In this document: positions 37,042-46,688 of the stretch, piece after piece
How the letters are laid out: the number at the start of each line of letters is the position of its first letter
Position numbering within the stretch: position 1 is the first letter of the stretch
Assembly: GCF_036699995.1 (NCBI RefSeq)
Contig: NZ_CP144906.1
Location: 1,984,001-2,048,000 of the forward strand
DNA length: 64,000 nt
Direction of reading: 5' to 3'
From: Clostridium beijerinckii
Lineage (GTDB): Bacteria; Bacillota; Clostridia; Clostridiales; Clostridiaceae
The notes under the pieces: model-generated
Database searches by the model: none
What the model saw: only the letters and a program-made list of their open reading frames with translations
Told to the model about the DNA's origin: nothing
Position numbers and translations under genes: made by a program

Positions 37042-39492
37042 ATGGATAATGTAGCTTTAAATTATTTGGAGAAATATTATGGATATAAGTCATTTAGAAA
37101 AGGGCAAGAAGACATAATAAGTAAAATAATAAATGGAGAAGATGTACTTGCTATAATGCCAACTGGAGGAGGAAAGTCAATTTGTTATCAGATACCAGCA
37201 CTGATGCTAGAAGGAATAACAATAGTAATTTCACCTCTAATATCTCTAATGAAAGATCAAGTAGATACGCTAAAGGATATGGGGATAAAAGGCGCTTTAA
37301 TAAATAGCACACTGAGTGCTATAGAAGAAAAAGAAGTAATAAACAATCTGGAAAATAGTGAAATAAAGATTCTTTATATAGCCCCTGAAAGATTAGAATC
37401 TTTTGAATTTTTGAGTTTTATTTCCAAATGTAATATTTCCCAAATAGCTATAGATGAAGCTCATTGTATTTCTCAATGGGGACATGACTTTAGGGGAAGT
37501 TATAGAAAAATATCACATTTTATAAGTTTACTTCAAAAGAGGCCTATAATAACAGCATTTACTGCAACTGCATCACAGGAAGTGAGAGAAGATATAATAA
37601 ATCTTCTTAAATTGAATAATCCTAAAGTCTTTATAACAGGTTTTGATAGAGAAAACTTATCTATAAGCGTGATTAAAAGTGGTAACAAAAAGGAATATTT
37701 ATATAAATATATAGAAAACAATAAAGAAGTTTCAGGAATTATATATGCTGCAACTAGGAAAGAAGTCAATAATTTATATGAATCTTTGCAAGCGAAAGGG
37801 TATAATGTGACTTGCTATCATGCGGGATTATCTGAAAGCACTAGAAAAGAAAATCAAGAAAATTTTATATATGATAGGGCTGACATTATGATAGCAACCA
37901 ATGCTTTTGGAATGGGGATAGACAAACCTAATATAAGATATGTTGTACACTATAATATGCCAAGAAATATTGAAAGTTACTATCAAGAGATTGGAAGAGC
38001 AGGAAGAGATGGAGAAAAGAGTGAATGCGTATTATTATTTTCACCTCAAGATGTTCAGGTCCAAAAGTATTTAATAGAAAACTCAATAGAAGATGTAGAA
38101 AGAAAGAACAATCAATATAGAAAGCTCCAACAAATGATGGATTTTGTATATAGCAATTATTGTTATAGAAAATACGTCTTGGAGTATTTTGGAGAAACAT
38201 ATAATGGGCAATGTGATAATTGCAGTAATTGTTTGAGTGAAGGAGAGTTTGTTGATAAGACAATAGAAGCGCAAAAAGTTCTTTCGTGTATATACAGGAT
38301 GAAAGTTAAATTTGGAATTGGAATGCTTGTAGATGTACTTAGAGGATCTAAAAATAAAAAAGTTATTCAATTTCATTTTAACGAGCTTTCTACTTATGGA
38401 TTAATGAAAGAATATTCAGCAGAAGATCTCAAAAACTTTATTAATACATTGATCTCTCATGGATATATTAATGTGGTTGAAGGTACATATCCAGTGTTGA
38501 GTTTAAATGATAGATCAAGAAGAGTATTAACGTCTCAAGAAAAAGTTCAATTAAAAGAGTTTAGAGTAGAAAAGAAAGCTAGTGAAGACAATGAACTTTT
38601 TGAGATTCTTAGAAATCTAAGACAAGAACTGGCAAAGGAAAACAATGTTCCACCATATATAATATTCGGCGATGTTACATTAAAAGAAATGGCTGTAAAT
38701 TATCCAATATCAAAATATGAAATGCTTAAAGTTTCTGGAGTTGGAGAAGTAAAATATAATAAATACGGAAAAGTATTTGAAGATGTAATACGTAATTTTG
38801 TAGAAGAACATGAAATTGTGATACCTGATCATGATGAAGGTTTGTTAGGTGAACAAAAGAGTATAAATAAAGATGAAGAATCTAGATTAGAAGTTAAAAC
38901 AGACTTAGAATTATACGAGAGATTAGACAATGCAAGAAAAGAATTCGCTAAAAAAGAAAGAGCATTACCACAAGCAATACTGACAATGAATACTCTAAAG
39001 GAAATAAGCGGAAGATACCCAATTTCTTTAGATGAATTAAAAGATATAACAGGCATGGGACCTAAGAAAATAAGTTCGTATGGAGAAAAGATAATAAATA
39101 TAGTAACCGAATATTTGTCAGAAAATGATAGAGAAGTAGAATGGATTGAAAGAAAAAGAAGAAAGGTTATAATTGATGGAGAGACTAGAGAGAATGATCA
39201 AATCTCAATAGATATGCTTAAGCAGAATATAAATATACATGAAGTATCTCAAAAATTAGAGGTCTCAATTTCAACTATCCTAGGGTATGTAACAGAGTAT
39301 ATAAAAGAGTTTGGAGAAAATATATTCCATGTAAATTTAGAAGAATTTTATAATAAAGAAGATGAAAAGCTAATAATAGATGTATGCCAAGAGCATGGAT
39401 ATGATAAGATAAATGTACTAAAAAAAGAACTACCTTCACATATAAAATATGAAAGCATAAGAGCTGTAATTTTAAAAAAGTACTATTTGTAG
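37042..39492 (+). CDS. recQ: RecQ-type DNA helicase with two HRDC domains and a C-terminal extension
   Basis: 816 residues, longer than E. coli RecQ (about 609). The helicase core (about 1-350) has IMPTGGGKSICYQ, DEAHCISQWGHDFR, TATA and QEIGRAGRDG. The zinc motif follows (about 375-402, with CDNCSNC), then an RQC winged helix (about 405-510), a first HRDC (about 530-600), a second HRDC (about 625-705), and a C-terminal helix-turn-helix tail (about 715-810). It unwinds recombination and fork intermediates. AGGAG precedes the ATG. Confidence 0.93.
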   Translation: MDNVALNYLEKYYGYKSFRKGQEDIISKIINGEDVLAIMPTGGGKSICYQIPALMLEGITIVISPLISLMKDQVDTLKDMGIKGALINSTLSAIEEKEVINNLENSEIKILYIAPERLESFEFLSFISKCNISQIAIDEAHCISQWGHDFRGSYRKISHFISLLQKRPIITAFTATASQEVREDIINLLKLNNPKVFITGFDRENLSISVIKSGNKKEYLYKYIENNKEVSGIIYAATRKEVNNLYESLQAKGYNVTCYHAGLSESTRKENQENFIYDRADIMIATNAFGMGIDKPNIRYVVHYNMPRNIESYYQEIGRAGRDGEKSECVLLFSPQDVQVQKYLIENSIEDVERKNNQYRKLQQMMDFVYSNYCYRKYVLEYFGETYNGQCDNCSNCLSEGEFVDKTIEAQKVLSCIYRMKVKFGIGMLVDVLRGSKNKKVIQFHFNELSTYGLMKEYSAEDLKNFINTLISHGYINVVEGTYPVLSLNDRSRRVLTSQEKVQLKEFRVEKKASEDNELFEILRNLRQELAKENNVPPYIIFGDVTLKEMAVNYPISKYEMLKVSGVGEVKYNKYGKVFEDVIRNFVEEHEIVIPDHDEGLLGEQKSINKDEESRLEVKTDLELYERLDNARKEFAKKERALPQAILTMNTLKEISGRYPISLDELKDITGMGPKKISSYGEKIINIVTEYLSENDREVEWIERKRRKVIIDGETRENDQISIDMLKQNINIHEVSQKLEVSISTILGYVTEYIKEFGENIFHVNLEEFYNKEDEKLIIDVCQEHGYDKINVLKKELPSHIKYESIRAVILKKYYL

Positions 39493-39613
39493 CCAACTAA
39501 TAAAATCTATTAGGTTATTTTGAACCAAATTAAGTGCATCTAAGAATATTACTAATTTTTATTAAATATATTTAATAGTGGAATAGAAGATAGAGTAAAG
39601 AGGTGTAATTAAA

Positions 39614-40117
39614 TTGGATCCATACGAGGTTTTAGGCGTTGAAAAAACAGCTTCTGAAGAAGAAATAAAAAATAAATTCAAAGATATTTTGGAAGAATAT
39701 ACACAAAATCAAAATGAGACCACCAAACAAAAAGTTTTAGCTCTTAGTGCGGCATATGAGCTCATTATTAATGGTAATCTATATAAAGAAATTCGTGATT
39801 TAGTCGATAATAAAAACTTTTCTGAAGCTGAAGCAAAATTGAACTTAATAAATAATGCGAATTCAGCAGAATGGAATTATCTTCAAGGTTTTATATCTGT
39901 TCAAAAGGGATGGTTTGACAGTGGGCTTAATTACTTGAAAAAAGCTGTAGAATTAGATCCTAATAACCATGAATATTTGGACAGCTTAAACAAATTGCAG
40001 TCAAGAGTCATTGATTATATGAAAAAATATGCAAATAAAAATGTTAAACCTAATTCTAATAATATGAATGCTTGCGGTGGAGATAATAATAGTAGTGGTA
40101 ACGGGGGAATGTGTTAG
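39614..40117 (+). CDS. J-like domain and TPR protein lacking HPD
   Basis: 167 residues from a TTG (GAGGTG upstream). Residues 1-60 look like a J domain (DPYEVLGVEKTASEEEIKNKF), but where HPD should lie the sequence is YTQN, so Hsp70 stimulation is unlikely. Two TPR-like helices pairs (about 75-130, GWFDSGLNYLKKAVELDPNN) and a tail ending CGGDNNSSGNGGMC follow. It may be a DnaJ-derived scaffold. Its neighbours, RecQ and SigI, do not define a role. Confidence 0.72.
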   Translation: MDPYEVLGVEKTASEEEIKNKFKDILEEYTQNQNETTKQKVLALSAAYELIINGNLYKEIRDLVDNKNFSEAEAKLNLINNANSAEWNYLQGFISVQKGWFDSGLNYLKKAVELDPNNHEYLDSLNKLQSRVIDYMKKYANKNVKPNSNNMNACGGDNNSSGNGGMC

Positions 40118-40266
40118 TATATATGTTGTAATTAAATTTCAAGATTCTACTCTTAATTGAGCGCTTTGCTTACTAGAGTTTTAAATGTAAATTTATTATT
40201 AAAACATATATATATCTATATTAGGACTTTAAATTTAACATATATAGATAAAGTTTATAATTTGTG

Positions 40267-40295
40267 TTGAAATTTTGAAACATTTATGTTATTCT
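40267..40295 (+). promoter_or_regulatory. SigA promoter of candidate small RNA
   Basis: TTGAAA (40267-40272) and TATTCT (40290-40295) with a 17-bp spacer; transcription is expected to start near 40302. Confidence 0.65.
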
Positions 40296-40301
40296 AAATA
40301 A

Positions 40302-40372
40302 GCAGTTGGTACGTAAAGTGCTAATGTGGAGCTTAGAGTGTCCTTCGCCGGTCTCTAAGCTCCTTTTTGTTT
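40302..40372 (+). ncRNA. Candidate small RNA with own promoter and terminator
   Basis: About 70 bases from the predicted start to a strong terminator: GGAGCTTAGAG (40328-40338) pairs exactly with CTCTAAGCTCC (40353-40363), with a C-rich TGTCCTTCGCCGGT loop, then TTTTTGTTTT. No start codon or open frame fits between. I do not recognise it from a known RNA family. The rest of the 589-bp gap (40118-40706) is AT-rich, ending with a TATAAT at 40675-40680 before sigI. Confidence 0.55.
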
Positions 40373-40706
40373 TAGTAAAATATACTGTAATTAAATTAAA
40401 AATTAAATTTATGTTTTAATAATATAAATATGTGAATGATATCTTTTGTTAAATTAATAAAAAAAGTGTTAGAAATTACATTAATAAGAGAAAAAAAGTT
40501 CTATAAATATATTTTTCAACCAACAAAGTTAAAAATATATTTAATACATGATATAATAGTAAGTATCAGTTTAGATTTTACGAAAGCATTTTTATGAAAT
40601 GTTAAATTAAGCCTAGAAATTAAAGTTTTACATTTGTTTAATAAAAAGTACCAAAACTTATATTTTTTTTTGTATATAATAATGACCGGAGAAGGGAGCG
40701 TATGTC

Positions 40707-41372
40707 ATGCTCGAATGTGTTTTAATAGATTTAAATGTTGATAAGAACACAAGTATAAATGAACTTATTGAAAATCATATGCCTTTTATAATAAAAAGTA
40801 TTTCAGATGTGACAGGTCGCTATGTATCTTGCGAAAATGATGAAGAACTTAGTGTTGGATTACTTGGTTTTCATGAGGCAATTGAAAGATACGATAATGA
40901 GAAGGGACATTTTTTATCTTTTGCAAAATTGGTAATTGGAAGTAGAATAAAGAATTACTTAAAAGGTGAAAATAAGCATAATCATTCATCTTTGGACGAA
41001 TTAGTGGACAAAGGTTTGGATTTTAGAGATGAATATTTTGAGCCTAAAGAAGATAATAGCATGTTGCTGGAAGAAATAACTACCTTAAAGAATGAAATAA
41101 GTTCGTTTGGTTTTACTTTGGAAGATTTGGTGAATGAAGCTCCCAAACAACAAGCAACGAGAAAGAATGCAATTAATTTATCAGAAGAAATATCAAAGGA
41201 TGAGGAATTTTTATCTTTTATGTATTTAAAGAAAAGATTACCAATCAAAAAGATTGTTTTGAAGTTTTCAGTTACAGAAAAGGTAATAAAAAGAAGCAAA
41301 AAATTTATAATTTCTGTTGTAATAATAATTGATAAAAATCTCAGTGCTTTAAAAAATTGGATCAGAAAGTAG
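40707..41372 (+). CDS. sigI: Sigma factor SigI
   Basis: 221 residues. Region 2 (about 15-95) reads IENHMPFIIKSISDVTGRYV, then GLLGFHEAIERYDNEKGHFLSFAKLVIGSRIKNYL, as in SigI. The C-terminal half (about 130-215) is the SigI-specific DNA-binding part rather than an ordinary sigma-4. SigI directs genes for heat, wall or carbohydrate response and is held by the anti-sigma factor RsgI, encoded directly after. GGAGAAGGGAG precedes the ATG. Confidence 0.9.
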   Translation: MLECVLIDLNVDKNTSINELIENHMPFIIKSISDVTGRYVSCENDEELSVGLLGFHEAIERYDNEKGHFLSFAKLVIGSRIKNYLKGENKHNHSSLDELVDKGLDFRDEYFEPKEDNSMLLEEITTLKNEISSFGFTLEDLVNEAPKQQATRKNAINLSEEISKDEEFLSFMYLKKRLPIKKIVLKFSVTEKVIKRSKKFIISVVIIIDKNLSALKNWIRK

Positions 41373-41381
41373 GTGAAAAGA

Positions 41382-42518
41382 ATGAATAGGGGAATAATAA
41401 TGGAAATTAAAAAGAGTTATGCCATAGCTTTAAATGATAATGGCATAATGGAAAAGATTGCACCTAAGAAAGATATGAAAATAGGGCAAAAAATATTTTA
41501 TTTTGAAGATGATGTTATTAAGTCTAGTAATGGTGGGACTTATAGGTATAATAACTTTATTAAGTCAATTGGAGCAATTGCAGCGTTGTTTTTAATAGTA
41601 TTCACCTTCTTTCATACTATGAAATCTGATACAGCATATGCAGTTGTTAGTTTAGATATCAATCCTAGTATACAGATAGAAGCTGATAGTAAATTAAAGA
41701 TTATTAGTGTTGAAGGTGTAAACAATGATGGAAAGAATATAGATTTTACTGATGTTAAAGGTATATCTCTTGATGAAGGAATACAAAAAATAAAAGAGAA
41801 ACTTATAGAAAAAAAATATTTAGATACTAATAGGGAAGTATTGGTTGGATTTGCATTTATAAAAAATGAAGATAACAGTGCTTATGAGAAAGATATAAAG
41901 GACGTTATTCAATCTACCTTTAATACAGAAAAAGTTACTTATGTTAAAGGTGATAAGGAAGATGTTGATGAAGCTAAGACAAAAGGAATAAGCTTAGGAA
42001 GATATGAAGCATCTCTAGTGGTAGATGAGAGTACAAAGAATAAAATAGATGTAGCACCAGTAAAAGAAATTACTGCAAGTATAAAAGATAAAGAAAATGT
42101 AACTCAGTGGGATGCAAAAGATGAAAAAAATAGTGATGTCGTTACTCCTGCTACTAGCTCAAATTCAGATGCAAAACCTGAAAAAACAACTGTAGATAAG
42201 CCTGAGATAAAAGGAGCAGCTGATGATTCATTACCTAATATTGGTACAGGGAAAACTATAGATAACACTAAAAAAGAACAAAAGGATGATGGTGTATTAA
42301 ATTTACAACCAGAGGTCCCAGCACAAAATGAGAATGATAACAAGGGAAATACACCAGTGACAAGTCCTACAAAGGATGACAATACTATTAATATAGGTCC
42401 AGATAACGGAACTATTGTAAATAATCCTACGTCAGGAAAAATTCAGGAAGATCCTAATAAGACTATACAAGTGCCAAAAACTGACGAGAATACAGCTAAT
42501 AAGACTGTTAAAAATTAA
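41382..42518 (+). CDS. rsgI: Membrane anti-sigma factor RsgI
   Basis: 378 residues from the ATG at 41382, with AGGTGA five bases upstream overlapping the sigI stop; RsgI_N (NRGIIMEIKKSYAIAL) fixes this start. A membrane helix at about 60-79 precedes the extracytoplasmic domain with VVSLDINPSIQIE: the N94-P95 bond is the place where family members cut themselves. The outer part has no recognisable carbohydrate-binding domain; from about residue 225 it is a low-complexity Lys/Asp/Pro/Asn/Thr tail. It holds SigI at the membrane. Confidence 0.88.
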   Translation: MNRGIIMEIKKSYAIALNDNGIMEKIAPKKDMKIGQKIFYFEDDVIKSSNGGTYRYNNFIKSIGAIAALFLIVFTFFHTMKSDTAYAVVSLDINPSIQIEADSKLKIISVEGVNNDGKNIDFTDVKGISLDEGIQKIKEKLIEKKYLDTNREVLVGFAFIKNEDNSAYEKDIKDVIQSTFNTEKVTYVKGDKEDVDEAKTKGISLGRYEASLVVDESTKNKIDVAPVKEITASIKDKENVTQWDAKDEKNSDVVTPATSSNSDAKPEKTTVDKPEIKGAADDSLPNIGTGKTIDNTKKEQKDDGVLNLQPEVPAQNENDNKGNTPVTSPTKDDNTINIGPDNGTIVNNPTSGKIQEDPNKTIQVPKTDENTANKTVKN

Positions 42519-42531
42519 TGAGTTATTTAAG

Positions 42532-42579
42532 GGTAGATTTATCTAGATGAATATCATCAAAGATAGATCTACTTTTTAT
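42532..42579 (+). terminator. Terminator of sigI-rsgI
   Basis: GTAGATTTATCT and AGATAGATCTAC (one G-U) form the stem, then TTTTTATTT. Confidence 0.8.
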
Positions 42580-42709
42580 TTGCCTTATACTTTAGCTAAA
42601 AAAAATAAATTTAGCAGTAGGAAAATCGTATTAAAAAAGAGGACTAGAATAAAAAATTATAGTATACTTACTAGTAAGTATTATTAATAAGGATTTGGGG
42701 AGATTAAAA

Positions 42710-44491
42710 ATGATAAAAGAGCTATTAAAAGATAATATACTAATATGTGATGGGGCAATGGGAACATATTATTCAGAAGTAACAGGTAATGATGTATCTT
42801 ATTGCGAATTTGGTAACTTAAATGATAAAGAAACTATAAAAAGAATACATAAAGAGTATATTGAAGCTGGGGCTAAACTAATTAGAACAAATACTTTTTC
42901 TGCTAATACATATGATCTTGGAGTATCGTTAGAAACATTAATGGACATAATTAAATCAGGAATAAACTTAGCTAAAGAAGTAACAAGAAATACTTCTGTT
43001 TTAATAGGTGCAAGTATTGGACCTATTAAAACAGATAATTTAGATGAATTTAGCAATGAAGTTTTAGAAGAATATAAATATATAGTAGATTGCTTTTTAG
43101 AAAATGGGATAGATATTTTTATATTCGAAACTTTTAGCAACTATAATTACCTAAAAAAAATAAGTGAATATATTAAGTACAAGAACACTGATAGCTTCAT
43201 ACTTACTCAATTTGCTGTTAAGCCAGATGGATTTACAAGAGATGGGTTAAGTGCAGCTAAATTGATTAAAGAAGTACGAAATACAAAATATATAGATGCA
43301 TTTGGGTTCAACTGTGGTTCTGGTCCAGCACATATATTGGAAATTGTTAAAAAAATTGATATAGAAAATGAAATTGTTTCAGTATTGCCTAATGCAGGTT
43401 ATCCAGAGATAATTCACGAAAGAACAGTTTATCCAAACAATCCATTATATTTTGCAAAAAAAGTTAATGAAATAAGGTCTTATGGAGTTTCTATTATAGG
43501 GGGATGCTGTGGAACAAATCCAAGCTATATTAAACAACTAACCCAAATAGTTAATGAGAATTCTAATGTAGTGAATGCTAATACTAAATCTGAGCCAAAA
43601 GTTAAAAGTTTTGAGAAAAAGGCTAAGAATACTTTTAAAGATAAGCTCGAAAATGGTGAGTTTGTTGTAGCTATCGAATTATCGGCACCAATTGATACAG
43701 ATATATCAAGAATTATAGATGGAGCCAAGATATGTAAAGAAAACAATATTGATTTAGTAACAGTTCCGGATTCACCAATGTCGAAGGTTAGGGCAGATTC
43801 GACTATTATATCATCTAAAATCAAGAGAGAAATAGGAATTGAAGCTATGCCTCATATTTGTTGTAGAGATAAAAATACTAATGCAATAAGGTCAAGTTTA
43901 ATAGGATCTCATATTGAAAATATAAGAAATATCCTTGCAATTACTGGTGATCCTATATCTGATGCGAGTAAAGTTGAAACAAAAAGCGTATTTAACTTAA
44001 ATTCATTTAGGTTAATAGAATTAATAGAAAGCATGAATGAAGAAATATTCAAAGAAGATAGTATTTATGTAGGCGGTGCTTTGAATTTGAATGTTTTAAA
44101 TAAAGAAGTAGAATATAATAGAATGATGAAGAAGATAGAAAAAGGTGCAAAGTTTTTTTTAACACAACCTATCTATGATGACAATGCTATAGAGTTCTTG
44201 AAGATGATTAAAGAAAGGACTAATGTAAAGATTTTAGCAGGATTACTTCCGGTTGTAAGTTATAGAAACGCAATGTTTTTAAATAATGAGCTTCCTGGAG
44301 TAACTATACCAGATAAATATGTACAAATGTTTTCGGAAAATATGAGCAAAGAAGAAGCACAAGAAATCGGTGTAAAAATTACTGTGGAGATAGGAAAGAA
44401 ACTAAAAAATATTGCGGATGGATTATATTTCATTACTCCATTTAATAGGGTTAATATGTTAATTGAAATCATTAAGCAGATTAATGCCTAA
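42710..44491 (+). CDS. Homocysteine S-methyltransferase / methylenetetrahydrofolate reductase fusion (YitJ-like)
   Basis: About 593 residues from the ATG at 42710, with GGGGAG seven bases upstream; an upstream TTG at 42695 lies before that site. The N-terminal Hcy-methyltransferase half (about 1-285) has DGAMGTYYSE, GFNCGSGP and the zinc motif IIGGCCGTNP with C266-C267. The C-terminal MTHFR half (about 305-590) has the FAD/folate pattern with LAITGDPIS and FFLTQPIYD. It is a methionine-synthesis or recycling enzyme. No SAM riboswitch was recognised in the 130 bp before it. Confidence 0.9.
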   Translation: MIKELLKDNILICDGAMGTYYSEVTGNDVSYCEFGNLNDKETIKRIHKEYIEAGAKLIRTNTFSANTYDLGVSLETLMDIIKSGINLAKEVTRNTSVLIGASIGPIKTDNLDEFSNEVLEEYKYIVDCFLENGIDIFIFETFSNYNYLKKISEYIKYKNTDSFILTQFAVKPDGFTRDGLSAAKLIKEVRNTKYIDAFGFNCGSGPAHILEIVKKIDIENEIVSVLPNAGYPEIIHERTVYPNNPLYFAKKVNEIRSYGVSIIGGCCGTNPSYIKQLTQIVNENSNVVNANTKSEPKVKSFEKKAKNTFKDKLENGEFVVAIELSAPIDTDISRIIDGAKICKENNIDLVTVPDSPMSKVRADSTIISSKIKREIGIEAMPHICCRDKNTNAIRSSLIGSHIENIRNILAITGDPISDASKVETKSVFNLNSFRLIELIESMNEEIFKEDSIYVGGALNLNVLNKEVEYNRMMKKIEKGAKFFLTQPIYDDNAIEFLKMIKERTNVKILAGLLPVVSYRNAMFLNNELPGVTIPDKYVQMFSENMSKEEAQEIGVKITVEIGKKLKNIADGLYFITPFNRVNMLIEIIKQINA

Positions 44492-44537
44492 ATCATTATA
44501 ATTCTTATATGAATAATAAAAGACAAGAGGGATTTTT

Positions 44538-45083
44538 ATGAATGTTGGTCTCATTAGACATTTTAAAGTTGATTACCGTAAAAGTTTTTTTATGACATCA
44601 AAAGAATTTAAAATTTGGGAAGAAAATTATAATATAAGTGGTGTAATTAGAAAAGATGTAGAGCTTATGGGAATAAATTGGGATAAGTGTTATTCTAGTA
44701 CTCTTATAAGAGCAATAACTACAGCACAACATGTATATAATGATAATATAATTCAAAATGATCTAATTAGAGAAACTATTATTGATCCAATATTTAAAAG
44801 TAATTTAAAGCTTCCGTATTGGTTTTGGGCAATTGGTGGAAGAATAGCATGGTATTTCAATCATAAATCTCAACAAGAAAATAAGAGTATTACAAGAGAG
44901 AAAGCTGAGAAGTTTGTTGATTTATTATTAAGTGAAACCATAAAAGAAGGTACAGAAAATATTTTAATTGTTACCCATGGTTTTTTTATGTATAGTCTTC
45001 AAAAAGAATTGAAGAAAAGGGGCTTTACAGGCAAGTTAGTATACAGCCCTAAAAACGGAACTTTATATTTATATAAAAAATAA
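44538..45083 (+). CDS. Histidine phosphatase-superfamily protein
   Basis: 181 residues. The phosphate pocket reads LIRHFKV (catalytic His after Arg, with Phe in place of the usual Gly) and a later VTHGFFM holds the second His; SSTLIRAITTAQ matches the middle arginine. Probably a cytosolic phosphatase or mutase; the substrate is unknown. GAGGGA precedes the ATG. Confidence 0.8.
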   Translation: MNVGLIRHFKVDYRKSFFMTSKEFKIWEENYNISGVIRKDVELMGINWDKCYSSTLIRAITTAQHVYNDNIIQNDLIRETIIDPIFKSNLKLPYWFWAIGGRIAWYFNHKSQQENKSITREKAEKFVDLLLSETIKEGTENILIVTHGFFMYSLQKELKKRGFTGKLVYSPKNGTLYLYKK

Positions 45084-45153
45084 TAGAGTAACTATAAATT
45101 TATGTTTGAGCAAAACTTTATGTAATATAAAGAAATATAAGGACAGGGTCAAT

Positions 45154-45197
45154 AAAATATGCTATCTTTTATGATAAAAAGTATAGCATATTTTTTG
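45154..45197 (+). terminator. Terminator after the histidine phosphatase
   Basis: AAAATATGCTAT and ATAGCATATTTT form a stem ahead of a T6 run. Confidence 0.8.
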
Positions 45198-45271
45198 ATA
45201 TATATTATTGAAATAAGTACTAAATTAAGTTAGTATACTTTATATACAAATGATGATAAGGAGGAAGATAT

Positions 45272-46513
45272 ATGATAAATAATGATAATTTGATTTGTGA
45301 AGCAAATAGATGCTTACTATGTAAGAAGCCAGCTTGTAAGTTTAATTGTCCAGTAGAAACGCCTATACCTGATATTATAAATATGTATAAGGAAGGAAAA
45401 ATTGAAGAAGCAGGAGAAATATTATTTGAAAATAATCCGCTTTCAGCAGTATGTTCATTAGTATGTATTCATGAAGACCAATGCAAAGGAAATTGTATAA
45501 GAGGGATTAAAGGGGAACCAATAAGATTTCATGATATAGAGCAAGAAATATCTCAAAGATACATAGAAGAAACAAGGTTTAAAGCTGTTTCTAAAAAGAA
45601 AGACCGAGTTGCTATAATTGGTGGTGGTCCAGCAGGAATTACTATTGCATTTATACTAGCTAAGAAAGGATACAATATTACTATTTTTGATGCGCATGAG
45701 AAGATAGGTGGGGTACTAAGGTATGGAATCCCAGAATATAGGCTGCCAAAAAAATTAATAGATTCTATTGAAGATAGATTAATGGAGCTTGGTGTAAAAG
45801 TTAGGCCTAATACTCTTATTGGCCCTGTAATAACATTAGATAGACTGTTTGAGGATGGCTATAAAGCAGTGTTTATTGGCACAGGAGTATGGAATCCAAG
45901 AACATTAAATATTAAAGGTGAGACTTTAGGAAATGTACATTTTGCTATTGATTATCTAAAATCACCAGAGAACTATAAGTTGGGTAATAAAGTGGCTGTT
46001 ATTGGAGCTGGTAATGTAGCTATGGATGCTGCAAGAAGTGCAAAAAGAAATGGAGTTGAAGATGTTACAATAATATATAGAAAAGGCTTTGATCAAATGT
46101 CTGCAACCAAGCAAGAAATAAGAGAAGCTAAGGAAGATAAAATTAATTTTGAATTATTTAAATCGCCATTAGAAATAACAGAAGATGGAATAAAGTTAGT
46201 TAATACTGAGAATGTAGTAGAGTCAGATGGAAAAATTCAAAACAAAGTTATTGAAGAAAAGGAAGAGTTTTTTAAATGTGATTCAATAATTGTAGCTGTA
46301 AGTCAAACCCCTAGAACTAATATAGTTTCAAACACAACAGAATTAAATACCAATAAGTGGGGATTACTAATAACTGATGATAAAGGAAATACGACTAAAA
46401 AAGGTACATTTGCGTCAGGAGATGTTGTTACTGGTGCTAAAACTGTAGTAGAAGCAGTAGTGCAAGCAAAAATAGTTGCTCAAACCATTGAAGATTACTG
46501 TGAAAACAACTAA
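45272..46513 (+). CDS. GltD-like NAD(P)-dependent oxidoreductase
   Basis: 413 residues. An N-terminal Fe-S region with Cys clusters (CLLCKKPACKFNCP and CSLVCIHEDQCKGNC), then an FAD loop AIIGGGPAGIT, GGVLRYGIPEYRLPK, and an NAD(P) loop AVIGAGNVAMDAAR. This is the fold of the small subunit of glutamate synthase and of NfnB/dihydropyrimidine dehydrogenase A. No large partner subunit is adjacent, so which electron acceptor it serves is open. GGAGGAAG precedes the ATG. Confidence 0.88.
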   Translation: MINNDNLICEANRCLLCKKPACKFNCPVETPIPDIINMYKEGKIEEAGEILFENNPLSAVCSLVCIHEDQCKGNCIRGIKGEPIRFHDIEQEISQRYIEETRFKAVSKKKDRVAIIGGGPAGITIAFILAKKGYNITIFDAHEKIGGVLRYGIPEYRLPKKLIDSIEDRLMELGVKVRPNTLIGPVITLDRLFEDGYKAVFIGTGVWNPRTLNIKGETLGNVHFAIDYLKSPENYKLGNKVAVIGAGNVAMDAARSAKRNGVEDVTIIYRKGFDQMSATKQEIREAKEDKINFELFKSPLEITEDGIKLVNTENVVESDGKIQNKVIEEKEEFFKCDSIIVAVSQTPRTNIVSNTTELNTNKWGLLITDDKGNTTKKGTFASGDVVTGAKTVVEAVVQAKIVAQTIEDYCENN

Positions 46514-46688
46514 ATATAAAAATTAAATATAACATTGATAAATTGAGGAAAAACAGTTAAAATCGTATAGGTTGCAAAAATAAATTTTAATTATTAAAAT
46601 ATTACTAGAAGTAAATTAAGCTTTTTTATATACTGTGATTATCGTATATGGTGAAAAAAGTTTACTTAATAAGGAGTGTAAAGAAAAT

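Noticed and set aside
42580..42709. Possible SAM riboswitch before the homocysteine methyltransferase/MTHFR gene
   Set aside because: The space is short and AT-rich, and the conserved S-box pattern is absent.
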